Shown: positions 11,741 to 22,471 of the stretch, piece after piece
How the letters are laid out: each line of letters starts with the position of its first letter
Position numbering within the stretch: position 1 is the stretch's first letter
From: Lophius americanus
Taxonomy: Eukaryota; Chordata; Actinopteri; Lophiiformes; Lophiidae
DNA length: 64,000 bases
Direction of reading: 5' to 3'
Assembly (NCBI GenBank): GCA_037951165.1
Contig: JBBDHG010000009.1
Coordinates: 17,033,501-17,097,500 of the forward strand
Program-made: the position numbers and the translations under genes
Notes under the pieces: model-generated
What the model was told of the DNA's origin: nothing
Database searches by the model: none
Seen by the model: only the letters and a program-made list of their open reading frames with translations

Positions 11741-11946
11741 TGTGATGGCCCCATGCTTAATCAGGGAATGCTTTGTGGGTCTTTTCCCCCTCCGGTGTTG
11801 GGGAAAACCAGACCGATGGGGGTCTGCAGGTGGAGGTTCCTGGTAAACGGAGCTCATTATCGCTCTTGGGTACACCTGGCCAGTCCCCCAGAGTGTTTAA
11901 AATCTGGCAGTCTCATTCACTCCTCGCTCTCTCTCTTGTCTCTGGC
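11741..11946 (+). repeat. 3' LTR of the Gmr1-like element, truncated
   Basis: It starts 'tgtgatggccccatgcttaa' just after a purine-rich 'tatggaggga' tract, which is the expected polypurine tract position. It aligns with the first ~180 bp of the 5' LTR, with about 25 extra bases near 11800. It then loses similarity, so the rest of the LTR is deleted or unrecognisable. Confidence 0.75.
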
Positions 11947-12167
11947 ATCAAAATGATATTAAGGTAGACAGGAGGAAATCAACAGTGCTTGTATTTATTG
12001 ACTGTATCTACATCTGATAAAGGGATGTGGATATAGTTTAAATAAAAAAAAATTAAATAAATAAATGTATGTAAGGGGACATTTATGTGACTTAGACAGC
12101 TGTCTGGACAGATAATGCATTGCCAGAAATGATCTGATCTAGCCGAACTCTTCCAGTACCACTTTAC

Positions 12168-12430
12168 AATAAGTAGTAATAAGTATTAAGGATTTATAAA
12201 TGGGTTGTATGTAGTTTACTAATTAAGTTGTAAACACTCTACAAATCATTAATAAGCTGCTATAACTCATTAGATACAAAGGGTATCAGGGACCTGATGC
12301 CAGCCACATAGTGAGCACACTTATCTGCACTGTTATCTTGATATTGTCAAATAGTGACCCACATTGCTAAATTGAAAGCTCGGTTATAAGTTCTTTATAA
12401 GCATCAACTAGCTGGTATGAACACCCTCAA
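12168..12430 (+). mobile_element. Possible DNA-transposon (MITE-like) fragment
   Basis: The segment opens with 'accactttacaataag' followed by AT-rich words such as 'ggatttataaatgg'. This is a style common at the ends of non-autonomous DNA transposons in fish. It also echoes the 'cactttacatta' end of the long inverted-repeat element at 49589. I could not find the matching inverted end downstream. Confidence 0.3.
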
Positions 12431-12539
12431 GTTTGTTATCTCAACTTAGCCCTCACAGATCCATCAGCTTCATCATTTATTCTCTGCAGAGTCATCAGTC
12501 ACCACATCCAGTATCCAGACTTCAAGGGGGAGTCGTACC

Positions 12540-12690
12540 TGCTGCTGCTCAGGCCAAATACACTTCAATCACGCTCTCTACGAAGAGTATGAGCGCCAAA
12601 GACTTTCTGACTGATTAATTACCACATATCATCTGTTGTAATCAATTTTACTTCATTATCAGTCTCTCCTGATTGCAAAACATGTCAAAT
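12540..12690 (+). repeat. Old dispersed repeat R1, copy 1
   Basis: It shares 'tgctgctcagg' and, about 50 bp later, 'actttctgact.att' plus 'tctc.cctgatt'-type words with 15244-15390, in the same order and spacing. It is clearly diverged. I cannot tell which transposon class it is. Confidence 0.5.
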
Positions 12691-13555
12691 TCCTCGGGTC
12701 CTATAAAGTGCAGCGAACAGCTACTACCTCAAGCCAAGGGAAGCTGAATCAGACCCTTGGAAGACAAATCCACTTGAGGTTTTGAATTGTTGCTGGGAGT
12801 TCTGTTTAATGTGATTCAAGTTAAAAGGTCAGTTTATGCATGAATAAAACATGTCGTCTCTGCCTCCACACTGATGAAAATCAACAAATCATTTCAGCAA
12901 TGTGTTCCTTCTCAAAACCAAAATACACTGTGAACTTTTCTAATCTAAATTCAAAAGAAGTAGTCTTTGGGTTAAATGTCACACAAACGTGCAAAATCCC
13001 ATAATCAAAATCTTCCACGATCTTTTACACCACCACTACAACACGAACATGTGTCAGGCTGTTTACCGTCATTCGTCTACTACATGTGTGTTATTTATTT
13101 GCCTCGTAGTGGCTCTCAATTCCTTCCTTATGGGTTTGATTGATTTAGTACGTTTTGCCAAAGATTGAAGTCCTGACCCTCTCACACACCGAGAGAATGT
13201 GTAACTGATTCACTTGTGATGCCAAGCCATGGCTGCAATCAGGCTAAAGGTCACATAGTAAGTCCCACAAACTAATAACGTGATGGGGGCAAAGATCTGG
13301 GATCTCGCTCTCATAGTACATTAAAGATATATTGGATTTGCCCCTTCCTTTACACTAGTAAAGGGTACAATAGAAATGTATTTCTCTAATATTTTATTTA
13401 CAGGCAAATGTCAATTTCCCAATCCAAGGTCAAGAATAACACCATAAATTGTGTTGTTCACATTTGACTGTTGGGTGAAGTGCAGTATACACAAAAATGT
13501 ATTATTGAAATTGTGATGAGTTATAATTATGGGCCTCTAAACCCAAAGTACGGTT
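12691..13555. other. Non-coding, nothing recognised
   Basis: No domain-bearing frame and no repeat partner found in the window. Confidence 0.35.
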
Positions 13556-14035
13556 GCCCACTTCAGAAAACGCATGCAAATAGACAAAACACATGCAAAT
13601 TAAGGAAACTTCTTCATCAATTTGACAACGCATGGGCAGCATTTTGAAAAGTGAACTGCAAAAGCCACAACAAAAGACACTAAGAAAAAAGCACTCGAAA
13701 AGCCACAATGTAACACACTAAGAACGACAAGCAGCAAAAATTACAACACGACACATTAAGAAAAATGCGATGCAGAAACACAAACACGATGGCAGTTATC
13801 TCCGGAGGACAACAATAAGTGACTTGCTTTTACTAATGCTTTGTTTGGAGAATAGAACAGATATTATACACAGATGTTGTATTTGTATTTGCAGCAGGTT
13901 CTTAATGAGTTGTGTTGCAGGGTTTTGCAGCGCGGCCTCTTAATCCTGCACTTATATTCTGTTATAAAATTGATGAGGATGTTTTCTTAATTTGTTTGTT
14001 TTTTGTATTTGCATATGTTTTCTTACATAGCAGAA
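13556..14035. mobile_element. Inverted-repeat element (~480 bp)
   Basis: The left arm contains 'catgcaaattaaggaaactt' and 'cttcatcaatttgacaac' (13590-13630). The right arm at 13965-14030 contains their reverse complement in diverged form, 'aaaattgatgagg' and 'ttttcttaatttg'. Peptides read outward from both arms are therefore alike: 'QIDEEVSLICMCFVYLHAF' on the minus strand and 'KIDEDVFLICLFFVFAYVF' on the plus strand. Between the arms lie repeats of the type 'aaagccacaacaaaagacac'. The element is a foldback or long-TIR non-autonomous DNA transposon of unnamed family. Confidence 0.65.
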
Positions 14036-14149
14036 CATTCGCCCCGGTCTGCCACCTGCACCAGTGTCTTTGTTTCTACAACCGAATATTGAATCAAGCT
14101 GACTCATGGCTGATTTTCTTTTTTATCCCGCTCTCGGTGTAATATGTTC

Positions 14150-14475
14150 CTTCAGCCGCGCCATAATCCTGGCAGTAGAAACTATCAAGGAATTAAATAT
14201 GCTACCAAACACACCTGGTGACTAATTTTAATATTTGAATAAATGACTCGATAATAACCCATCAGAGGAAGCAAATGTAATTTCAAAAGACATAGGGAAG
14301 ACGAGGCAATAAAAGTCCCCAGCCCTATTGTTATTACAGCAGCTGTCAGGTCTCGGCCATTAAATGCAAATCAATGCGAGCCAGAGCTCCGAGGCTCAGC
14401 AGTGGATTGGTATGAATGGCTGCATGCTGTTCAGAATCCCTGCAGTTCTTCATTAATGAAGTGTATTGGCATTGC
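14150..14475. promoter_or_regulatory. Candidate conserved non-coding element
   Basis: Non-repetitive stretch with balanced composition. It contains a perfect octamer word 'atgcaaat' (POU-factor site type) at 14364-14371 and several ATTA/TAAT cores. Such composition is seen in vertebrate developmental enhancers. Conservation in other fish would be the actual evidence and cannot be seen here. Confidence 0.25.
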
Positions 14476-15243
14476 AGTCACAGTGCATAGTTACCACTCA
14501 CGCTTTTATGGGCTGCATGTTGAAGGTGCTGTGTACTGTAGACTTACGGTTTGATATAAAGCTGCAGTTTGAAAGATATGGATACAGTTTTAGTCTAAAA
14601 CAAACATCAAGCAAATATCAGGAGAAGGTGTTGGGACTCTCTCGAATATGTTCAGGTATTAAGTTACAGAGGTGAAGTCTGGTGAAGCGTGCTAACCAGT
14701 TAACTCAGTCTGCTCTGTCTCCTAATACCTCTCTCTACCAAATCAGTAGTATATAGTATATATATATATAGGCAAAGCTCTAAATTTAACAGTCCATCTA
14801 TGCTTCCAACCTCATCTATGGTCACAAGCTCTTGATAGGAACCCAGGAAGGAGTTTTCGAAGAAAAACCATGTAAAAACATTTTTAAAAGTTTTTTTTCA
14901 AAGCATCCGGTCAAATATGTTTTGAAATTTCAGCAAATGCGCTATGTTGTTTCTGTGTCGGACATCCTGTCTGGTTCGATCTGCTCTTTGAAACTGAAAT
15001 TGAAATTACAGTTTTGCTGCTGTTCTGCCATCTTCCTACTGTTTTCTTAATGAAGAGTTTTCAATGATTTTCTCTGGAGCTCTTGATCATTCATGCTGCT
15101 GCATATGGCTGCTCTACCTCACCAACACCACCCAGTCTTCGCAGATTCCCCACCATCATCAGCTTCTTCAGCCCCATCAGTCCCAGTAGAGTCATTGGCC
15201 ACCACCACCACCACTGTCTGGACTCCGATTGGGTTTTTTATGA
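14476..15243. other. Non-coding with short (TA)n at 14755-14770
   Basis: Nothing else recognised. The open frames here show no domain. Confidence 0.35.
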
Positions 15244-15390
15244 TGTTGCTGCTCAGGGTTGATGCCCTCTGATCACAATCGACCTGAAAGGTCAAAGAAC
15301 CAATAACTTTCTGACTAATTTTCACATAATCATCTAATGCAACAAACTATTTCTTTCATTTACTTGTCTCTTCTGATTCAAATGTCACCG
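15244..15390 (+). repeat. Old dispersed repeat R1, copy 2
   Basis: It matches 12540-12690 in word order and spacing ('tgctgctcagg', 'ctttctgacta', 'cataatcatct', 'tctcttctgatt'). Confidence 0.5.
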
Positions 15391-16348
15391 GTGGGTATTT
15401 GCATTGCATATTTCTTGCCCCTCAATCATTGTTTTCTGTGTGATATGTTTACGTTCTTAATTAGTTATCCACTATAACACGTGCTTAGTGATGTTTGATG
15501 TGATTTTTATTGCTAAAGTTGGCAACTCAAGCCTCCGGTGAGTCATAAAAGCATCCCTGGAGGGCCTTCAGGCTGGCTTCATTATGAAAAGTATGACATA
15601 CATAGACACAATCTCTCTCATAATCACCTTTGTGCAGCTGCTTATCTTTTTCCTGGAGGTCTGTAGCTTCTATGCTCACAATAAAAAACACTAACATCCT
15701 GCCGGTTTGCTGCATGTTACTAGATTATGACATAAATTGGCAGCACTATGAAAATTCTATCTCACAAGGTCCATGTTGCGGCCGTGCTCAGACTTTTGTC
15801 AATCCAAACCATAAAGCGCAGGACCAGATATGTGTGAAAAGATTGTCATTGTCAAATTTTACGACCTCATATACCTTAGTGCATGGAAGAGCTGCATTGC
15901 TTTGTGGAAAAAAAGCAATAAAAAAGGATTTTTTTAAATTTTCATTTTACTACCTAACCCTAAATCCAATTGTGCTTAATGTATGAATTGACACAAAGAA
16001 ATCTGTCTTGTCTTATTACTGAGCTCAGAAAAACTAGTTAACTGTATTAGTATTTATGTTCATTATTGAATCAATATGGGAACTTATCTTGGAGCATATT
16101 GCTGACAACATTAATATTTCTATGAAGAGTCAATTTGGACTGTCGTAAGAGGAGTAAGTTATCATGTAATATATATGCTTGTATATCTGCAACTAAAATA
16201 TGAAACTATAGCTAAACGGCAATCAGCTTAGTTTAGCATAAAGGTAAACTTTATAGATGAACATGTTTATTATTTACATACGCCTTAGGCTTATTTTTAC
16301 TCTTTATGGACCTGAGCTGAAATGTTTTTAGTTCCTTAGAGTTTACAT
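15391..16348. other. Non-coding, nothing recognised
   Basis: AT-rich. The 118-codon frame at 15630-15986 has no domain and low-complexity ends. Confidence 0.35.
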
Positions 16349-16650
16349 AAATCAGCCATAACATTATAAACTTTGACAGTATAATTCAAAATAATTATTT
16401 TTCTCATTACATTGGCACTGGGGGGTGGGTGGGATTATATAACGGAGATAATTAACCTTTTTACTCAATTTTGATGTGTTGGAAACAGGAAAAATGCACA
16501 AGTTTAAGGATTTGAATCACTTTCACTAGTGCCAGAGCAAGACCATTGGTCCAGAACAGCTCCAAAACTGTAGGCCTTGTTAGGTGATCCTGGTCGGCGC
16601 TGGTTAGGACTTTTCAAAACAGTGGAAAGAGGAGAACCTGTTGTCTAATT
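16349..16650 (+). mobile_element. Tc1/mariner-like transposon, 5' part
   Basis: It opens with 'aatcagccataacattataa', the terminal-repeat type of this family. A small decayed coding start at about 16493 reads 'MHKFKDLNHFH', matching the N-terminal style of the transposase helix-turn-helix region. It then passes through 'CQSKTIGPEQLQNCRPC' with stops. The DDE catalytic part is absent. Related pieces lie at 33633, 39472, 42076 and 54171. Confidence 0.65.
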
Positions 16651-17204
16651 CCATTGCAGAGCCACTGTAAGACTATTGTGAGGAAGTGATTTCTGGTACT
16701 GAGAGAGATGTGAGAAACCTCAAGAATCCGAGATCTGTTTCTGTCAGAAAGAGGACCCGTGACAGAAGTAGCAATGTTTTGGCTGATCTGTTTATTTCCA
16801 TGCTGCTGAATAAAAGATTCAGCCGTAGCTATTTGTCAAACATGAATGTAAAATACAAAGCATTGAAATGCAGGCATGCATTGTTTTATGAAACGCTCAC
16901 ATTGATTGGATATTAGACAGACTGATAGACTGAGAAGATTCTCTAGTGCTTTTTTTGAAACCTTTGGAAAGGCTTGTAGCAGCTTTCTCCATTCTCATTC
17001 AGACTAAATTTGAAGGTATCAGTGTGAAAAGGGTTCAAGTATAAATTGATATGAACTGGAGATGGTATATTAGGCAGGGTGAGACTGATAGAATGTAGCC
17101 GGCCAAGAATCCTAGGATGTGTGTGCTTGTGTTGAAATTGGAATAAACCTCAATAAAATTGATACGTGTGAGCAATCCAATATCTGTGCACATTATCCGT
17201 CTGT
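16651..17204. other. Non-coding, nothing recognised
   Basis: It may contain further decayed transposon sequence, but I cannot anchor any motif. Confidence 0.3.
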
Positions 17205-17520
17205 TGAATTGACAATTTATTGGCCCACTGCTGCATTTTTATTTGTAAGGCAGGACTAACGAAGTGCCTTGGCAATCAGCTGACATATGTCATTTTTTGA
17301 AAAGGGAATTATTCTAATTCATATTGTGGTTGAGTTTTCACTCTGAGGCCACATTTGCAACCCGCTCCTTGTTATCTCTGCGCTGTTAATTAAGATCGGT
17401 GAACTGAAGAGCCTGGGAACCTGATTTCTTTCTGAATTAATCATACAAATGCGAACTAGCCTGCAGTACGGCTTTCCCTCTGGCATTTTACTCTTCATCA
17501 AATGGTTCAAATACACTGTT
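17205..17520. promoter_or_regulatory. Candidate conserved non-coding element
   Basis: Non-repetitive and free of long runs. It contains the homeodomain-type words 'gttaattaag' (17385-17394) and 'gaattaatcat' (17434-17444). I see no similarity to any repeat in the window. Speculative without cross-species comparison. Confidence 0.25.
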
Positions 17521-17640
17521 GAAGCTGAGGATAGTTTCCTGCTTCTTGATTAGTCAGGGGAAGTGTCCAAATATGTGAGGCCCCCCCCCCAAACCCTGGA
17601 ACTAAAACACTTTTTATCTGCATTATTGAAATTAGATTGT

Positions 17641-17675
17641 TTTATATATATTTATTTATTTATTTATTTATTTTT
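17641..17675 (+). repeat. (TTTA)n microsatellite
   Basis: About six 'ttta' units after a TATATA stretch. A run of nine or more C residues lies just upstream at about 17580. Confidence 0.9.
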
Positions 17676-17814
17676 GTGGGATTTTAGGGGATCTCATTGA
17701 ATAAATTGGATTTAATATTCAATATCATTGTTATTATTAGTCTATAATCCAAATAGTCCAAAAATGAACTGTTGTCTTGACATTAGCTTTGAAAGAGGCC
17801 TACATATCTACTGA

Positions 17815-18565
17815 GGGAGTGAGTCCTCAAGGTTGCATTACCATGTTTTTAAAGAACAGATCATATGCTTCCATCTTTCCCGGTCCTCTGCATCTTCCTC
17901 TGTCATACCAACCAACTCCATATCCTCTCTCATCACATCTATAAACCTCCTTTTAGGTCCAACTCCAGCATCCTTCTACCAATACTACCACCATCCCTCC
18001 ATTTCATGTGTCCAAACCATCTCAATCTGGCCTCTCTGACTTTGTCTCCAATACGTCTAACCTGGGCTTTACCTCTGATGTGCTCCTATTAATCCTGTTA
18101 ATCCTCGTCACTCCCAAAGAACATGTGAACATCTTCAGCTCTGCCACCTCCAGCTTTGCCTCCCGACTTTTCGTCAGAGCCAACGTCTCTAAACCCTCCA
18201 GCAGAGCTGACTCTCACTACCATCTGGTAAACCTTTCCCTTCACTCCTGTTACTCTTCTTTCAGAGACAAGTTCCGACACTCTTCTCCACCCTTTCCACC
18301 ATGCTTGCTCTCGCTTCTTCAACTTTTTTCCAACACTCCCCAGTGCTCTGAACAATTGAGCTCAAGTACATAAACTCCTGCACCTTCTCCAACTCTACTC
18401 CATCATCCTCATCGTTCCACCTGCCTCCCCTTCATTCACACACATGTATTCTGTTTTGCTGCAACTCACCTTCATTCCTCTTTTTCATCAGTGCATGCCT
18501 CCACCTCTCCAGGTTTTCTTCCACTGCTCCCTGCTCTCACTTCTGATCACAAAGTCCTCGTTTTA
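17815..18565 (-). pseudogene. RTE-like LINE, RT C-terminal half, antisense
   Basis: Read on the minus strand, 18565 to 17815 gives 'SKTEYMCVNEGEAGGT', then 'EQAWWKGWRRVSELV', 'RRVTGVKGKVYQMVVRV', and near the end 'GPKRRFIDVMREDMELVGM' and 'EEDAEDRERWKHMI'. This is the same LINE type as at 1676-2385 but extends further to the natural C-terminus. The longest intact stretch, 85 codons at 18098-18355, is a fragment of this dead copy and not a gene. The 'ADD' catalytic box is at or beyond the truncated 5' edge. Confidence 0.8.
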
Positions 18566-18600
18566 ACCTCTTTATTCCACTGGATAAATGTTTCTGTCTC

Positions 18601-18700
18601 TTTGAATATCGGATTGTAACATAGTCTGACAACCGCCTGAAGTGTCACGCCAAAGTTATTTGTGGGCAGCTTAGTTGTGGAAGTATAGCACCGGAGGTGA
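18601..18700 (+). repeat. Dispersed repeat R2, copy 1
   Basis: It shares 'tttgaatat', 'tagtctgac', 'aaagttatt' and 'gtatagc' in order and near-equal spacing with 23849-23960. Class unknown. Confidence 0.5.
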
Positions 18701-19601
18701 AGGTTGAAAACCCACTTTCTACTACTGGTCCATAATTAAGAATAGCCTACTTTTTTTATGTTTTCTGAACACTTCAAGACACTAGACTGTAATGAACTTG
18801 ATACCGGATCATACAGAAAGTCATTGGTGTCACACATCACCATCTAGTTGCTGAGGGATCTAGTTTGTGATGTGATGTGTATAATTATTCAAAACTTCCA
18901 TCTATTGTGGCATTGTTCAATTCTTTCTAGAACGCATTTGTTAAGTTCATTGTGTCTTCCGGCACCAATTCTTTGAAACACTGAATTAAAAACAAACTTT
19001 CTTTTGGGATCCAGTTCTGCTCGGAAAAAAACATCTTGCTTTTAAACAAATCTTGACAGTGGGCAGAAATAACGCAGCCAGGAAAATAGTCCATACCATT
19101 ATTTATGCAGTACAGTCTTTCTTTTCATACGTTTGTGAATAGTGTTACATGTCCCCTCTGCAACTGAAGACATATGAATTATTTGAGTGTTTGTGTTCAG
19201 ACTGAAGAGGTGTTTATACAGATCATTTTGATTCTGATTGGGCCTTTAAACGGATTTCTTGGAAACCCAATGACCTCTTGGTTATAAATTTTAACATTTT
19301 TTCTTGCTAAGTGTTGACATTCAAAAAGCGAAAACGTCACATTGAGAAGGATCTTGCTGTTATGCTTTTGCATGGTCTTTGTGTGAAAAGGGCCCAGGTG
19401 TGTAACAGGGAAAGGTTCCTGCAGAGGTTATGAGCGCTTTGGGGATTGATTTTTGTGCCACGTTAAAGCTGCCGATGCAACGCCTCCATGTCAGCGAGAA
19501 TATGAAGTAGCCTTGAACAGCTCCTTAAGTGTCTGTTCATGAACCCTCCGGTCAATCTTAACTCATGGATGATTGCACAACAAATTCTTTGTGGGGACTG
19601 T
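18701..19601. other. Non-coding, nothing recognised
   Basis: No domain-bearing frame or clear repeat. Confidence 0.35.
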
Positions 19602-19960
19602 GAATTGTAAAATCCCTGTAAAATAGGTCACAGAAATGATTATGGTACAAATCTATTTACTTTGATATGAATGGTTGTGAATTATTACTGTTACTAACCA
19701 TAGTACAAACATATTAACTCTGATATTACATGGTTATGAATTCATTATTGTGATTTACGACATTAAAAAATGTTTTACTGTGAATGTATTAAACAGTTGT
19801 AACCTTTATTACTGTAATTCACTACAGTATGAAAGTATTTAATGTGATATTAAATGTTAGTTCATTATCACTGGGATTTACTACATTACAAAACTTTTTA
19901 CTGTGAAATATCGCAACGATGAATTGATTACTGTGATTTACTAAAATACGAAACTATTTG
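19602..19960 (+). repeat. ~60-bp minisatellite, about six units
   Basis: Degenerate head-to-tail units. Each contains variants of 'attactgtgatttactac', 'tacaaa' and 'ttactgtgatatta'. Spacing between successive 'actgtgattta' words is close to 60 bp. The array ends exactly where a family H copy begins. Confidence 0.75.
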
Positions 19961-19962
19961 GA

Positions 19963-20361
19963 CCCAAAAGATAAATCTCCTCGAAACAATTCATGTTCAC
20001 TAAATTTAGACTAAATCGGACCAATATTAGGAAATTATGTCCAAAAAAGAAGGCTCCCCCTACTGAGTAAAACATGAACTATTATAAAAAAAAGTTTAAC
20101 ACAATACATATCTTCTTCAGTCAATCCATATGCAGCAAATTTGGACCGAATCAGATGAAAGATTGAGAAATTATGGCCTGAAAACATCTGGAGATAAATC
20201 TGCCCTGGTGTTGGACTCATACCAACCTTTCCCAAAATCATTCCAGTTCTGTTCCATGAATGAGTTCCATGAGTTTTTGAGTAACGGTGCAAGCACGAAG
20301 GATCTGAGGTGGACGCGATGATGATTCCAATGTACCCCAGACTTTTCGTGGCTACGGGGGA
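19963..20361 (+). mobile_element. Family H repeat, copy 3 (3' part)
   Basis: It starts inside the module ('gataaatctcctcgaaacaa', 'actaaatcggaccaat') and runs through 'ggctccccctactgagtaaa' and 'caaatttggaccgaatcaga'. It ends with a decayed 3' hairpin ('cagacttttcgtgg'). The family 5' end is missing and its place is taken by the 60-bp minisatellite. Confidence 0.75.
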
Positions 20362-21446
20362 TATACTCATATTAATTGACACAAGGAAATCTATCTAAGA
20401 TTTATGTCCTCATTTTCTTCATTCTATTGGAGGGCTTATCAGGGAAATACCCTCGCTGTCAGAGATCACAGTGTAGGTGTAGTTATGGTATAAATATTGG
20501 TGTTTCATTAAATAAGGAACAAAGAAATGGACCCATAATGCACCCTTGATATAGGCTTCCTCTTTATTTTAATACCCAGAGTCCAGTTGAACAATCCATC
20601 TACTGGGAAAATGAGGCACGGGTGTTTAAAATCACCTGATGTGGCTGCGAGGACACGAGGCTGACAGACACAGTCATGAGTGACAGCGAAGATGACATCA
20701 TCTGTCGCTCCTTGGAAATCACATGGACATGAATGAAAGCTCCGTCCTTGCAGAATGCTTCCCTTATAACTGTGTGCAAGTGGCGGTGGAAGGTGGAAGC
20801 AGTTTAGAGATGAAGAGGCAGAGAGCACGGGCTGAGCTTTGACAACACAACGAGGACGAATACTGAGACATTATATGTACGCATTCTGAATTAGCGCGTA
20901 TGCATATCAAGCAGGATATTAAAACATTGGAAATCACAGCTTCAGTTGTTTTTGCTAATGAAAAAAAAGGAGGTGTAAATATATTTTTCTAGTCCGTGTC
21001 TCCGTTTTTTCAGTTTCAGTTGATAAAAAGAGGTGTGTTAAATTGCCACAGCAAATTTAAAACCACCATGTCTCAATCTTTTTTCTAACCGCAGGTCAAG
21101 GCAAGGAGACCTGTCATTCTGTCATCCTGACTCAAATATCACGGCCTCACAGCAGCCTCCTATTTGCCGGTGGATTTTCTTCATAATCACAAAGTAGTGA
21201 ACAGAATTTATGTGATTATGAAATCATCCAGATTCATTTCATGGTTTTAATGTGCAGTGGTTTTAAAAGGTGGAATTTTATCTACAGTATCATTTTTTAT
21301 ATGGCCAGCCTTCAGCCAAATAATTATAATACATAAAAAAATAATATTTTCAGTATTTTCTCTCAGGCTATTTTAGTATAAAAGGGCAAATTTGTGAAAT
21401 GTTGTCCACATCTGAGGAAATCAGTGTAGATTTAGCTAAGAGAGCG
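20362..21446. other. Non-coding, nothing recognised
   Basis: The minus-strand 106-codon frame at 20508-20828 has no recognisable domain. No repeats assigned. Confidence 0.35.
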
Positions 21447-21660
21447 TAGTAGTGCGGTCGTGTTGTAGCTGCCAGCACCGTTGACCCACAGCAAGAATCA
21501 GGTTCCGATTCCAGCCTGGGTTCTCTCTCCCCTATCTATGTGGGTTCAATCTTTGTGATTGGTGACTCTATAGTATGAGTAGATGTGAGTGTGTGAGTGT
21601 GTGAGTGATTTTTTGCTTGTTCCATAGATTTGCTGAGTATAAGTGAACGTAGGTGTGTCC
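21447..21660 (+). mobile_element. tRNA-derived SINE, degraded
   Basis: The head 'tagtgcggtcgtgttgtagc' is tRNA-like. A B-box-like 'ggttccgattcc' lies at 21501-21512. The body has 'gtgggttc' and 'gattggtgactctat', matching a common teleost SINE body in which a 'ttaattggtgactctaaatt'-type segment follows a 'gtgggttctctcc' block. RNA polymerase III would have transcribed the ancestor. This copy is diverged and followed by a second SINE in the same orientation. Confidence 0.6.
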
Positions 21661-21677
21661 TAGGAAAAGGACAACAA

Positions 21678-21830
21678 AGTGGTGGTGTAGTGGCTACCGC
21701 TGTCGGCTCATATCAAGACTTGTGTCTGAATTCAAAACCCCCAAAAAATACCCTAAAACATGCAACATACTGCAGGTGAACTGGTGACTGCTGGTAGGTG
21801 TGAATGTGAGTTTATCTGTGATGAGGAGGA
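21678..21830 (+). mobile_element. tRNA-derived SINE, degraded, second copy
   Basis: 'agtggtggtgtagtggctac' and 'gctgtcggctca' are a close match to the tRNA-like head of teleost SINEs. The body retains 'catgcaacatactgcaggtg' and 'aactggtgactgctggtagg'. Internal parts are deleted relative to the usual ~300 bp element. Confidence 0.65.
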
Positions 21831-21907
21831 GGACACACACATCTACATAACTCTATAGCATAACTGATGACCCAGTAGGATTTGTAAAAACAAATTCATG
21901 CATATAT

Positions 21908-22471
21908 TTTGACTACTGTGACAACGTCTTTACTGGTCTTCCTAAGAAAGAGTCCTCACTAAGACCAGGAAAGTGGATCATATCAGTCCAGTTCTGAGGT
22001 CTCTACATTGGCATCCTGCCCCTCAGAGAATTGAATTCAAAATCCTCCTGCTGGTTTACAAAGCAACAAAGGGTTTATGACCGAAATACATCTCTGATCT
22101 TCTGCTATGTTGTGAACCATCCAGACCTCTTAGGTCATCTGGATCAGATCTGCTCACTGCTCTAACTCTCTGTTCTTTTAATTTAATGCTTAAAACTTTC
22201 TTATTTGTTGCCGCCTTTTATTAGATCGTTAAGTTTTGAAATGATTCTCATTTCTGTCTCCAATATAGAAGACTGTTTAAGAAAACACTGAATACTGTCT
22301 GAGGTCAAAAGGGCGTAGACAGTCGATTTCCTTCTACTCTAGCTTTAATTTTCTTTAAGCTTGTTTTCATAACTGTTTTAACTACGTCTTAATGTTTTTG
22401 ATTGTTTGTGGAAAGCACTTTGACTTGTCCTGTTGCTGAAATGTGCTATACAAATAAAGTTGGCTTGCCTT
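21908..22471 (+). pseudogene. L2-type LINE, C-terminus and 3' UTR
   Basis: It starts 'DYCDNVFTGLPKK', the post-RT signature of fish L2 LINEs. It continues with frame-shifted remnants of 'ISVQF-GLYIGILPL' and 'IQNPPAGLQSNKG'. The 3' UTR ends 'aaagcactttgacttg' and 'gctatacaaataaagttggc', the classic end of these elements. Any RT catalytic region is lost by 5' truncation. Confidence 0.8.

Larger units (their letters stand above)
7146..11946 (+). mobile_element. Decayed Gmr1-like Ty3/gypsy LTR retrotransposon (~4.8 kb)
   Basis: Two related LTR sequences bracket remnants that I read in the order gag, protease, integrase, reverse transcriptase, RNase H. Integrase before RT is the reverse of ordinary Ty3/gypsy order. 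It is the known hallmark of the Gmr1-like group, named from Atlantic cod. Every domain carries stops and frameshifts and the 3' LTR is truncated, so the copy is dead. The two LTRs differ by many substitutions and indels, implying an old insertion. A (CA)n tract has grown inside gag at 8648-8675. No env-like frame is visible. Confidence 0.85.

Noticed and set aside
13502..14142. Similar peptides on opposite strands that look like a conserved protein family
   Set aside because: Explained by inverted arms of a non-coding element.
16420..16436. G-rich run as a second G-quadruplex
   Set aside because: The first G block has only six G residues, so four separated triplets cannot be formed.
18098..18355. 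85-codon minus-strand frame with basic, protein-like composition
   Set aside because: It is part of the decayed RTE-like LINE and not a host gene.
21447..21520. Functional tRNA gene
   Set aside because: Only partial A/B-box resemblance, no cloverleaf, and a SINE body follows.
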